Assembly: GCA_019358835.1 (NCBI GenBank)
Contig: JAHHIH010000020.1
Coordinates: forward strand, 48,048-112,047
Reading direction: 5' to 3'
DNA: 64,000 bases
DNA from: Tildeniella torsiva UHER 1998/13D
Lineage (GTDB): Bacteria; Cyanobacteriota; Cyanobacteriia; Phormidesmidales; Phormidesmidaceae
In this document: positions 29,106 to 37,165 of the stretch, in pieces
Numbering within the stretch: position 1 is the stretch's first letter
Layout: each line of letters begins with the position of its first letter
Made by a program: the position numbers and the translations under genes
The notes under the pieces: model-generated
Database searches by the model: none
Told to the model about the DNA's origin: nothing
The model's input: only the letters and a program-made list of their open reading frames with translations

Positions 29106-29433
29106 ATGCCCACCGTCACCGCCCAGGGAAAGACCATTCAGTGCGAGGCCGGAGCCAACCTGCGCCAGGTTTTGCTGGCCCATGGCGTCGAGCTCTACAA
29201 CGGCCAGGCGAAGGTGATCAACTGCCGCAGTCTTGGCACCTGCGGTACCTGCGCGGTGGCGATCGAGGGTGAGGTCTCAGCGACCAATTGGTAAAGACAA
29301 GGCGCGGCGATCGCTCCCTCCCCACGACCCCGCCCGCGACCTGCGCCTTGCCTGCCAAACTCAAGTGCTGGGCGACATCACCGTCACCAAATACGACGGC
29401 TTCTGGGGCCAAGGCCAAACCCCAGTTTGGTAA
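29106..29433 (+). pseudogene. [2Fe-2S] ferredoxin-like protein, frameshifted
   Basis: The first 62 codons encode a plant-type [2Fe-2S] fold: MPTVTAQGKTIQCEAGANL and the cluster motif CRSLGTCGTC (three Cys), up to GEVSATNW followed by TAA at 29292-29294. The remainder of the domain continues in the next frame: KDKARRSLPPHDP, the fourth cluster Cys in LACQTQVLGD, and GFWGQGQTPVW with a stop at 29431. Removing one base near 29291 would restore a normal protein of about 108 residues. Homologues in cyanobacteria and plastids are intact. The gene has an intact promoter, so this is a recent mutation, an assembly error or, less likely, recoding. Confidence 0.82.
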
Positions 29434-29527
29434 ATCGCACTCCCTCATGGAGGCATCCTACTCGCATCTAAGGCTATCGTTTTTTGCCGAGGTTTTTAGC
29501 CTAGATTCTGCTCAGAAATCTGGTTGT

Positions 29528-31156
29528 TTAGGCTTCCCTAGCTAGCACCGGAGCCGATTGCAAGAGGGTTTGGGTGTAGGGATGCTGGGGTGATTCAAAC
29601 AGCGTTTTAGTAGGGGCAATTTCTACAATTTTGCCCTGCTGCATGACGGCGATGCGATCGCACATAAACCGCGCCACCCACAGGTCGTGGGTAATAAATA
29701 GATAGGTGAGATCAAACTCGTGCTTGAGGGCGATCATCAGGTCGAGTACCTGGGTCTGCACCGTGGCGTCAAGCATACTCACCGGCTCGTCGCAGATCAC
29801 CAGCTTAGGGTGGGTGATCAGCGCGCGGGCGATCGCCACTCGCTGCTGCTGCCCCCCCGACAGATCGCCGGGAAAGCGGTTGAAGTAGTCGGCGGTGGGG
29901 TTGAGGCTGACGCGGGCGAGCATGTCGTGGGCCTGCTTTTCGGCCTCATTGACCGTGGCAAGACCGTGGATCAGCAGCGGGTCGGCGATGCTTTTGCCCA
30001 CGGTCATCATCGGGTTAAGGCAGGCGTGGGGGTCTTGAAACACCATTTGCAGCTGTCGCCGCTGCTGCCGTATGGCCTCGCGGGAGAGGGTGGTGAGGTC
30101 GGTGCCGCAAAACTCTACCTGCCCGGCGGTGGGCTTCACCAGTTGCAGAATCGTGCGCGACAGGGTGCTTTTGCCGCAGCCCGACTCGCCCACCAAGCCC
30201 ACCACCTCGCCGGGGTAAATCTCCAGCGTTACCCCGTCCACCGCCTTGATCACCTTAGACTCCTGACCGCCCAACAGCCGGGCGATCGGGTTGGCCTCTA
30301 GGGTGTAGTGCTGTTTGACGTCCGTCAGCCGCAAAATGGGTTCCACGGCGGTGGCGTTGTAGAACAGCCCCTCGGCCTGCTGCATTTGCAGGGCCGATTC
30401 CACCAGCGATCGCGTGTAGGCATCTTGAGGGTTTTGAAACACCGTAGCCGCCGTGCCCTCCTCCACCACGCGCCCCTGGTACATGACGGCGACGCGATCG
30501 CAGTATTCCGCCACCAGCGACAGATCGTGGGAAATCAGCACCAGCGCCGTGCCCAGCTCGTCGCACAGCCGAGTCAGCTCGTCGAGAATCTGGGCCGACA
30601 CCGTCACGTCCAGACTGGTGGTGGGCTCGTCGGCGATGATTAGCTTGGGCTCTAGAATCATCGCCAGGGCGATCGCCACCCGCTGGCGCATGCCGCCGCT
30701 AAACTCGTGGGGGTACTGGCCAAAGCGGCTGGCGGGAATGTTGACTTTTTCCAGTACCGCGATCGCCCGCGCCTTGGCCTCGCTGTGGGATACCTCAGTG
30801 CGGTGGGCTTGCAGGGTCTCAATACAGTGGTCGCCAATGGTCATCAGCGGGTTCAGCCGCGTCATCGGGTCTTGGAAAACCAGGGCGATCGCCTCCCCTC
30901 GAAACTGCCGTAGCCGCTGGGGGCTAAAGTCGAGCACCGACTCGCCGTTAAACCACACCCGCCCCTGCAACTCCGTGGCCTTGGGCAACAGCCGCAGCGC
31001 CGCCCGCCCCAGGGTGCTCTTGCCGCAGCCGCTCTCGCCCACCAGTCCCAGCTTTTCCCCCGGCGATAGGCCTAGGGACACCCGATCCACCGCGCGCTCA
31101 TCCTGGCCTGGATAAGTGACCGAGAAGCTTTCGAGGGCGAGGAGGGAGTCGGGCAT
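29528..31156 (-). CDS. Dipeptide/oligopeptide ABC transporter ATPase with two fused NBDs
   Basis: A 542-residue protein with two complete ABC ATPase domains, as in the YejF/GsiA and DppD-DppF fusions. NBD1 has GLVGESGCGKSTLGRAAL, FSGGMRQRVAIALAM and LIIADEPTTSLDV. NBD2 has GLVGESGCGKSTLSRT, LSGGQQQRVAIARALI and VICDEPVSMLDA. The family drives uptake of peptides, nickel or glutathione with two permeases and a binding protein. None of these partners is next to it, so the substrate is unknown. The start is ATG at 31156. Its 5' side is flanked by G-rich and C-rich word repeats. Confidence 0.93.
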   Translation of the reverse strand: MPDSLLALESFSVTYPGQDERAVDRVSLGLSPGEKLGLVGESGCGKSTLGRAALRLLPKATELQGRVWFNGESVLDFSPQRLRQFRGEAIALVFQDPMTRLNPLMTIGDHCIETLQAHRTEVSHSEAKARAIAVLEKVNIPASRFGQYPHEFSGGMRQRVAIALAMILEPKLIIADEPTTSLDVTVSAQILDELTRLCDELGTALVLISHDLSLVAEYCDRVAVMYQGRVVEEGTAATVFQNPQDAYTRSLVESALQMQQAEGLFYNATAVEPILRLTDVKQHYTLEANPIARLLGGQESKVIKAVDGVTLEIYPGEVVGLVGESGCGKSTLSRTILQLVKPTAGQVEFCGTDLTTLSREAIRQQRRQLQMVFQDPHACLNPMMTVGKSIADPLLIHGLATVNEAEKQAHDMLARVSLNPTADYFNRFPGDLSGGQQQRVAIARALITHPKLVICDEPVSMLDATVQTQVLDLMIALKHEFDLTYLFITHDLWVARFMCDRIAVMQQGKIVEIAPTKTLFESPQHPYTQTLLQSAPVLAREA

Positions 31157-31159
31157 GGA

Positions 31160-31261
31160 GTGAGTGCAGGTGGGTGTAGGTGGGTGGGTGATGTAGGTGA
31201 GTAGGTGATGGGGTTGGGTTGGGGGTTACTCACCTACCCACCTACACATTTACCCACCCAC
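31160..31261. repeat. Inverted GGTGGGTGTAGGTGGG / CCCACCTACAC word repeat
   Basis: The first half is a run of GTGGGT, GTAGGTG and GATGGGG words, and the second half (from 31227) holds the complementary CTCACCTACCCACCTAC and TTACCCACCCACT. The two halves can pair. It fills the gap between the peptide ABC ATPase and the zinc-ribbon protein gene. Confidence 0.7.
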
Positions 31262-31849
31262 TCATTGATCGACTCGTCGCATTAAGTACGCCACCCCAAA
31301 ATCCCCATTAGGGTGCTGCTCCAGCAGTTCGGCCAGCTCAAACACGCGCTGGGCAATATCTGGCCCCAGCTTGTCGATGGTGGCCAGTTTTTCTCGCTCG
31401 CTGTGCTCTAGCTCGCGCACCTGGGCTTGCCAATCGGCAGAAAAAATATAGTCGATGTGGGCCTGCAACTCCAGCTGCTGCAAGATCTCCCACTCGCCGC
31501 CATCGCACCAGATGCCGGTGCAGTTGGGGCAGCGCTCCACATAAAACGACCCCTGCTGGAGGGTAATGCGCCCTCGCACCAGGTAGCTGCGACAGTCGGG
31601 GCACAGGGCGGCCCGGTTATCCAGCGCGGCGGGCTGAAACGAGGTGCTGAGCGAGAGGGGCAGCACCGTCACTTTGACCGGCTGTTCAGGGTCAATTTGC
31701 TGCTGTTGCCAGGTGACATAGTTCTCCGGCGGAATCCACGCGCCGCCACAGCTCGGACAAGCCTTGACCGCCAGCTCCGGCGCTAGCTGGCTGTCTTGCA
31801 GTTCAATTTCCCCTTCCTTAGGGCACTGATACAAAGCACCTACTCCCAA
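31262..31849 (-). CDS. TFIIB-type zinc-ribbon protein (zf-TFIIB domain)
   Basis: A 195-residue soluble protein with three cysteine-rich sites. The first is YQCPKEG with ACPSCGGAWIP, the second LCPDCRSYL, and the third ERCPNCTGIWCDGGEWE, which is the zf-TFIIB-like signature CPxCxGxWxD. Such proteins are widespread in bacteria and are described only by this domain; nucleic-acid binding is possible but unproven. The C-terminal half is helical and acidic. The start is uncertain: the frame opens at TTG 31849, another TTG lies five codons later, and no good ribosome site is seen. Confidence 0.75.
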   Translation of the reverse strand: MGVGALYQCPKEGEIELQDSQLAPELAVKACPSCGGAWIPPENYVTWQQQQIDPEQPVKVTVLPLSLSTSFQPAALDNRAALCPDCRSYLVRGRITLQQGSFYVERCPNCTGIWCDGGEWEILQQLELQAHIDYIFSADWQAQVRELEHSEREKLATIDKLGPDIAQRVFELAELLEQHPNGDFGVAYLMRRVDQ

Positions 31850-31896
31850 CCATCAATCCAACGAACCCCTAATATTAAACCACCTGGGCTGGGGCG

Positions 31897-32238
31897 TTAG
31901 ACCTCGTTGGCGATCGCCAGCGCCAGAGCCTCGCAAAAGTTCAGCAGTTGACCCAGTTTTTCAACCATTTGCCGCTGCCGCTGCTGGGCCGTGGTGGACT
32001 GGCGGGCCGCCTGCAAAAAGGCGACATCCATCGCCAGCAGCCGCAGGGTGCGGTTGATTTCGGTCAGCACGGGCTGGGCGCTGGGCAGATCGTCTCCCAG
32101 GGGCAGCATCTGGTGCTGAAAGTGTTGCTGAGCCAGCAAAAACTGGGCCTGTAGCGCGTGCCCGTCGGGGTTGGCCGTCTGGGCTAGATCTACCAGGGTT
32201 TGGAGGTGCGATCGCAGCGTTTCCAGGGCATTCTTCAT
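31897..32238 (-). CDS. patD: PatD-like protein (heterocyst frequency control family)
   Basis: A 113-residue helical protein. The segments LQAQFLLAQQHFQHQMLPL, INRTLRLLAMDVAFLQAARQ and KLGQLLNFCEALA match my recollection of the family that includes Nostoc PatD, which affects heterocyst frequency. The family also occurs in non-heterocystous cyanobacteria, where its role is unknown, so the name need not imply heterocysts here. The protein is soluble, with no catalytic motif. ATG at 32238 begins the conserved region. It is divergent from rel, with a 460-base gap. Confidence 0.65.
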   Translation of the reverse strand: MKNALETLRSHLQTLVDLAQTANPDGHALQAQFLLAQQHFQHQMLPLGDDLPSAQPVLTEINRTLRLLAMDVAFLQAARQSTTAQQRQRQMVEKLGQLLNFCEALALAIANEV

Positions 32239-32700
32239 GGATAGATCACCCCCTCAGGGCCGTATTGGTAGCGGCTTGTCAATGTTTTACGATAGCTAGA
32301 GATAAATTGCTGATTCCCCTTATCGGGGACAAATGTTAAGGTTAATACATAACTATCCATCAACCCCCTGTCAGCCTTAAGTATTTATTGCGGCCTGGGT
32401 AGTAGATGCGATTTTCCTCAAAGTTATGGTGTAGGTTATCTCTATCGCGGCGCGCTACTTTGTTGTAGCTCCATTACCTGGGCCTATTGACAGAACGTTT
32501 GTACGATTTCTGTTTGCTTTTTTTTACCCTAATTTATATAGACCGGTAGACGTCCTCCTATGTCGTAGGGCGATCCTATTTTATTCACAATTCATCTCTT
32601 TGAGTCTTGCCGAGCCTTAACTACAGTGTTCAAATACAAATTCCTGTTTTTGACATTTTTCAAGTCCACCCGCAATCCCTGATAGGTCACTGGCACCCTT
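32239..32700. other. Intergenic region between patD-like gene and rel
   Basis: The 462-base gap is AT-rich in its second half and must hold promoters for both divergent genes. TTGACA occurs at about 32487 and again near 32650, but neither has a good -10 at standard spacing. GATTCCCCTTATCGGGGACA near 32311 can form a short CCCC/GGGG hairpin. No RNA gene is recognised; in particular I do not see a 6S RNA-like fold. Confidence 0.4.
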
Positions 32701-34980
32701 ATGACTGCAACAGTTCATCCTCCCCTACCCGATGACTGCACCCTGCCCGGTTGGCTCGAGACCTGCGTGCTAACCCACCACGATGACAGTCATGATGACC
32801 CGGCCCACGACCCCGAAGATAAATCTAACAACCTGCTGGTGTGCCAGGCCTTTGAGTTTGCCTACACCCTACACAAAGGCCAGTATCGCGCCTCGGGCGA
32901 GCCCTACATTTGTCACCCCATTGCCGTAGCCGGGCTGCTGCGCGATCTGGGCGGCGACAGCGCCATGATTGCCTCTGGCTTTCTCCACGACATTGTCGAA
33001 GACACCGACATCACCCCCGAAGAACTGGAGGGCCATTTTGGCGATGAGGTGCGGCAGCTGGTGGAAGGGGTCACCAAGCTGTCGAAATTTAATTTTGAGA
33101 GCAAAACCGAGCGCCAGGCCGAAAATTTTCGCCGCATGTTTTTGGCCATGGCCCAAGACATTCGGGTGATTGTGGTGAAGCTGGCCGATCGCCTCCATAA
33201 CATGCGCACCCTGGAGCACCTCAGCGACGAAAAACGCCGCCGCATCGCTCGCGAAACCATGGAGATCTTTGCCCCCCTGGCCAACCGATTGGGGATCGGT
33301 CGCTTTAAGTGGGAACTGGAAGATCTGTCGTTTAAATATTTAGAGCCCGACGCCTACCGCCAAATGCAGCGCCACGTTACCGAAAAGCGGGCCGATCGCG
33401 AGGCGCGGCTGGTGCAAGTGGCCGAAACCCTGCGCCAGCGCATGCACCAGGCAGAGATTCAGGTGGTCGATGTCAACAGTCGCCCCAAGCATCTTTACAG
33501 CATCTACCGCAAAATGGAGCGGCAGCAAAAAGATTTCAGCGAAATCTACGACATCGCCGCCATTCGCCTGATTGTGGGCAGCAACGAAGACTGCTACCGC
33601 GCCCTGGCCATTGTCCACGACGCCTTTCGTCCCATTCCCGGCCGGTTCAAAGACTACATTGGCCTGCCCAAGCCCAACCGCTACCAGTCGCTACACACGG
33701 TGGTCATTGGCCCCAAGGGTAAGCCCATTGAGGTGCAGATTCGCACCCTCGAAATGCACCACATTGCAGAGTACGGCATCGCCGCCCACTGGAAGTACAA
33801 AGAAACCGGCGCTTCCACTAACACCCGCATCAACGCTGACGACGAAAAATTTACCTGGCTGCGTCAGCTGCTGGAGTGGCAAAACGACCTCAAAGACGCC
33901 AAAGAATTTCTCGAAAACGTCAAGGGCAACCTGTTTGACGAAGATGTCTACGTCTTCACCCCCGACGGCGATGTGGTGCCCCTGAGCCGGGGCGCAACTT
34001 CCGTAGATTTTGCCTACCGCATTCACACCGAGGTGGGCAACCACTGCGCTGGGGCCAGGGTAAATGGCCGCATCGTCACCCTCGACACGCCGCTGGAAAA
34101 TGGCGATATTGTCGAAATCATCATCCAAAAAAACAGCCACCCCAGCCTCGACTGGCTCAATTTTGTCGTCACCCCCAGTGCCCGCAACCGCATTCGCCAG
34201 TGGTATAAGCGATCGCACCGCGACGAAAACATCGCTCGGGGCCGCGACATGCTCGAAAAAGAGCTGGGCCGCAGCGGCTTCGATGCCCTGCTCAAGTCTG
34301 GGCCGGCCCAGCTGGCCGCCGAGCGCTGCAACTATCAGAGCGTTGACGATTTTCTGGCGGGGCTGGGCTACGGCGAGGTAACGCTCAATTCCTTTGTCAA
34401 CCGCCTGCGGGAGGCCGTCAAGGCCAAGCAGCCCCTAGAGGTGCTGTCGCCCGAGTCGTCGCTGCAAGATTCTGACCAATTTTTAGCCGGGGCCGTCACC
34501 AGCCGCCACCGCCCTGCCCCCTCCAAAGCCCCCATTTTGGGGATCGAGGGTTTGGTGCACCACATTGCGGGCTGCTGTAACCCGCTGCCCGGCGAGCCAA
34601 TTATGGGCAGTGTCTCCCTGGGCAGCCGAGGGATTGCCATCCACCGCCAGGGCTGTCCAAATTTAGCCGATATACCGGGTGATCGCATTATTCCCGTCAG
34701 CTGGAACTGTAGCGAGCACAACGGTACTCGCCAGACCTACCCGGTGGAGGTGCGCATTGAGGTCATCGACCGCGTGGGCGTGCTCAAAGACATTCTCTCC
34801 CACCTGTCAGACCTGCAAATTAACGTTCACAAGGCCCAGGTCAAAACCTTCCCCGGCCAAACCGCCGAGATCGATTTGGGGCTCGACGTCAAAGACCACG
34901 CCCACCTCGAACAAACCTTCGGGCAAATTCGCAAAATGGCCGACGTGCTCAAAATCCGCCGCATGAGCCAGGTCGGCTAG
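32701..34980 (+). CDS. rel: Bifunctional (p)ppGpp synthetase/hydrolase (Rel)
   Basis: A 759-residue alarmone enzyme. The order is an HD hydrolase domain (ICHPIAVAGLL, GFLHDIVEDTDI, KLADRLHNMRT), then the synthetase domain (YDIAAIRLIV; RFKDYIGLPKPNRYQSLHT; EVQIRTLEMHH), then TGS (YVFTPDGDVVPLSRGATSV) and a C-terminal ACT (VIDRVGVLKDILSHLSD). Both catalytic domains look intact, and the RFKD motif is the RxKD form of bifunctional enzymes. It controls the stringent response in the cytosol. An acidic, His-rich N-terminal insert (THHDDSHDDPAHDPEDK, residues 24-40) is unusual. The ATG at 32701 has no clear ribosome site. Confidence 0.96.
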   Translation: MTATVHPPLPDDCTLPGWLETCVLTHHDDSHDDPAHDPEDKSNNLLVCQAFEFAYTLHKGQYRASGEPYICHPIAVAGLLRDLGGDSAMIASGFLHDIVEDTDITPEELEGHFGDEVRQLVEGVTKLSKFNFESKTERQAENFRRMFLAMAQDIRVIVVKLADRLHNMRTLEHLSDEKRRRIARETMEIFAPLANRLGIGRFKWELEDLSFKYLEPDAYRQMQRHVTEKRADREARLVQVAETLRQRMHQAEIQVVDVNSRPKHLYSIYRKMERQQKDFSEIYDIAAIRLIVGSNEDCYRALAIVHDAFRPIPGRFKDYIGLPKPNRYQSLHTVVIGPKGKPIEVQIRTLEMHHIAEYGIAAHWKYKETGASTNTRINADDEKFTWLRQLLEWQNDLKDAKEFLENVKGNLFDEDVYVFTPDGDVVPLSRGATSVDFAYRIHTEVGNHCAGARVNGRIVTLDTPLENGDIVEIIIQKNSHPSLDWLNFVVTPSARNRIRQWYKRSHRDENIARGRDMLEKELGRSGFDALLKSGPAQLAAERCNYQSVDDFLAGLGYGEVTLNSFVNRLREAVKAKQPLEVLSPESSLQDSDQFLAGAVTSRHRPAPSKAPILGIEGLVHHIAGCCNPLPGEPIMGSVSLGSRGIAIHRQGCPNLADIPGDRIIPVSWNCSEHNGTRQTYPVEVRIEVIDRVGVLKDILSHLSDLQINVHKAQVKTFPGQTAEIDLGLDVKDHAHLEQTFGQIRKMADVLKIRRMSQVG

Positions 34981-35021
34981 CCTCCGTGGGATAATGTGGG
35001 TTTGCACAGCGGAAACACACC

Positions 35022-36182
35022 ATGGAGCAGGTAACTCCCAGGGCAATCCAGCGAGTCGGCGTCATCGGTGGCGGGCAGCTCGCCTGGATGCTGGGGCCAG
35101 CGGCGCAGAAGCTGGGCCTAGAGCTGGTGGTGCAGACGCCTCAGAATACCGATCCTGCTGTGGCGATCGCCCAATCCACTATCCTCGCCCCCGTCGCTGA
35201 CGTGGCTGCCACAACATCCCTAGCGGCCCAGAGCGACGTCATTACCTTTGAGAACGAGTTTATTGACTGTGAGGGGCTCCAGGCGCTGGCCCAGCAGGGC
35301 ACCGTTTTTCGTCCAGGGCTCGATGTGCTGGCCCTGGTGCTCGACAAGCGCCACCAGCGAGAATTTTTTGAGCGTATTGGCCTACCCAACCCCCGCTACG
35401 ACTTTTTAGACGGCCACGAAAGCAACGCCGAACTTGCCGCCCAGGCCGAGGCCATCGGCTTTCCTCTCGTGATGAAAACCCGCCGTCTGGGCTACGACGG
35501 CTATGGCACCTCGGTTATTAAAGACGCGGCTCAGCTCAGCGCTACCTGGGATAGGCTCGACCACGCCCCCGTGCTGCTTGAAGAATTTGTGCCCTTTCAG
35601 CAGGAGTTAGCCATCATGGTGGCCCGCTCTACCAGGGGAGAGGTTGTGGTGTACCCCACCGTAGAAACCCAGCAGGTTGAGCAGATCTGCCGCCGCGTCT
35701 TTGCCCCGGCCAGGGTTAGGGACGGGGTAGCCAGTCGCATGGAGGGCATTGCCCGCACCCTGGTCGAAGAGCTACAGCTAGTAGGCATCGTCGGTGTTGA
35801 ATGCTTTCTCACCTCGGACGACCGGGTGCTGATCAACGAAATTGCCCCCCGCACCCACAACTCGGGCCACTACACCCTAGATGCCTGCACGACCTCCCAA
35901 TTTGAGCAACAGCTGCGGGCGGTGAGCGATCGCCCCCTCGGCCCCACTGCGCTCAACTGCTCCCAGGCCGTGATGGTCAACCTGCTGGGGCTAGACGAAT
36001 CTGAAGCCAGCCACTACCAGAAGCTAGAGACCCTGAAACAACGGCCTGGGGCCACCCTGTACTGGTACAACAAAGCCATCCGTCCTGGGCGAAAGCTAGG
36101 CCACATCACCCTGCGGCTCGATGCTGGCGCAGAACCCAGGGATGTGGCCGCTGCGATCGAGGCCATCTGGTACGGTGCATAA
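35022..36182 (+). CDS. purK: 5-(carboxyamino)imidazole ribonucleotide synthase
   Basis: A 386-residue ATP-grasp enzyme of purine synthesis. It carboxylates aminoimidazole ribonucleotide using bicarbonate and ATP, and PurE completes the step. Visible motifs are RVGVIGGGQLAWMLGPAAQ at the N-terminus, the ATP-grasp KTRRLGYDGYGTSVI and LLEEFVPFQQELA, and NEIAPRTHNSGHYT containing metal and substrate ligands. It starts 41 bases after rel. uraD follows 44 bases later on the same strand. In some cyanobacteria purK neighbours the 6S RNA gene; no such sequence is visible here. Confidence 0.96.
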   Translation: MEQVTPRAIQRVGVIGGGQLAWMLGPAAQKLGLELVVQTPQNTDPAVAIAQSTILAPVADVAATTSLAAQSDVITFENEFIDCEGLQALAQQGTVFRPGLDVLALVLDKRHQREFFERIGLPNPRYDFLDGHESNAELAAQAEAIGFPLVMKTRRLGYDGYGTSVIKDAAQLSATWDRLDHAPVLLEEFVPFQQELAIMVARSTRGEVVVYPTVETQQVEQICRRVFAPARVRDGVASRMEGIARTLVEELQLVGIVGVECFLTSDDRVLINEIAPRTHNSGHYTLDACTTSQFEQQLRAVSDRPLGPTALNCSQAVMVNLLGLDESEASHYQKLETLKQRPGATLYWYNKAIRPGRKLGHITLRLDAGAEPRDVAAAIEAIWYGA

Positions 36183-36226
36183 CCCACCTAACCCACCTAC
36201 CCGCTCAGAACACCGCCCATCCACCC

Positions 36227-36730
36227 ATGCCTTACTCACTAGCCCAGCTCAATGCCATGACCGAGGCCGACTTCGTGGCCAACCTTGGCCCCACCTTTGA
36301 GGAAACGCCTGCGATCGCCGCCCAGGTCTGGCCCCTGCGACCCTTCCCCTCCGTGGCCGACCTGCACCAGAACATGGTAGCCGTCGTGCGAGCCATGACT
36401 CTCGCAGACCAGATGACCTTAATCAATGCCCACCCTGATCTAGGCACAAGGGTTGCCATGGCCGAAGCCTCGGTGTCAGAGCAGAGCCAAGCCGGGCTCA
36501 CCAGCCTCACCGCCGAGGAATATCACCAATTTCAAGCCCTTAACCAGCAGTACAAGGTTAAGTTTGGCTTTCCCTTTATCTTGGCGGTGGCGGGGCACAC
36601 CAAAACTTCAATTTTAGAGAACTTTATGGATAGACTACGCAATTCTACGGATGTAGAAATGACGACCGCTTTACTGGAAATTGAGAAAATATCCCTAGCT
36701 CGCCTCAACAGCTGGATTACACCGGCTTAA
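36227..36730 (+). CDS. uraD: 2-oxo-4-hydroxy-4-carboxy-5-ureidoimidazoline decarboxylase
   Basis: A 167-residue OHCU decarboxylase of the uric-acid degradation pathway, converting OHCU to S-allantoin. The family motifs are INAHPDLGTR with the catalytic His, and KFGFPFILAVAGHTK. The Glu and Arg in the LTAEEYHQF and LRNSTDVEMTTALLEIEKI regions fit the all-helical fold. It lies right after purK with a 44-base gap, so synthesis and degradation steps may be co-transcribed. Uricase and HIU hydrolase are not in the window. The gap contains ACCCACC repeat words. Confidence 0.92.
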   Translation: MPYSLAQLNAMTEADFVANLGPTFEETPAIAAQVWPLRPFPSVADLHQNMVAVVRAMTLADQMTLINAHPDLGTRVAMAEASVSEQSQAGLTSLTAEEYHQFQALNQQYKVKFGFPFILAVAGHTKTSILENFMDRLRNSTDVEMTTALLEIEKISLARLNSWITPA

Positions 36731-37165
36731 ACCCCTTGAAGGCCGGGGGAATGCAACATAAGAGCTTTATAAAACGCTTAGGCCTTCCGAGAATGATTAA
36801 GATTGCGTTTTCTACGTAAGTACCACCATGGCCTCGCGCAGTAAGCATGATACCTTTGGCAGAGACTCAAGCAATCCTGTAGTAGTTGATCATGCTAGCC
36901 CTCACGCGAAGGGTAGTGACTGAGTATCTTTGGAGGCACCGAGCCATGGGGTTTACTTTCTACGCTGAACTGGCGGCTGAAATACCTATTTATATAGCCA
37001 TAGACCATAGATCTGAGATAGGCCATTCGATGCATACTCAGTCTCTGAGAAATCTTTTTGACGGGCCTGAAGAATCGCCTTTTTGAGACGTTTAAAGCTG
37101 CTCAGAAAGATGCGATCGCATTAAATACCACTGCTTACACTACAAATTTCTATGGTCAATCCACC
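36731..37165. other. Intergenic region before the first capsule-type glycosyltransferase
   Basis: This 435-base gap is less GC-rich than its neighbours. It contains a TATAAA box near 36770 and an ATG-initiated 31-codon frame (36828-36923, beginning MASRSKHDTFGRD) with no ribosome site, which I do not call a gene. A longer frame at 36886-37086 is also unsupported. A TTG at 37058 opens the following glycosyltransferase frame but adds unlikely residues. Confidence 0.4.

Noticed and set aside
29285..29300. Programmed frameshift in the ferredoxin gene
   Set aside because: No slippery heptamer, RF2-like signal or downstream stimulatory stem is visible; a mutation or assembly error is simpler.
34981..35021. 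6S RNA gene next to purK
   Set aside because: In some cyanobacteria the 6S RNA gene is beside purK, but only 41 bases separate rel and purK and the gap after purK is 44 bases, too short for it.
36828..36923. A 31-codon frame (MASRSKHDTFGRD...)
   Set aside because: No ribosome site and no known peptide family; length alone is not evidence.
36886..37086. A 66-codon frame before the glycosyltransferase
   Set aside because: No ribosome site, no recognisable family, and it overlaps the upstream part of the following gene's frame.
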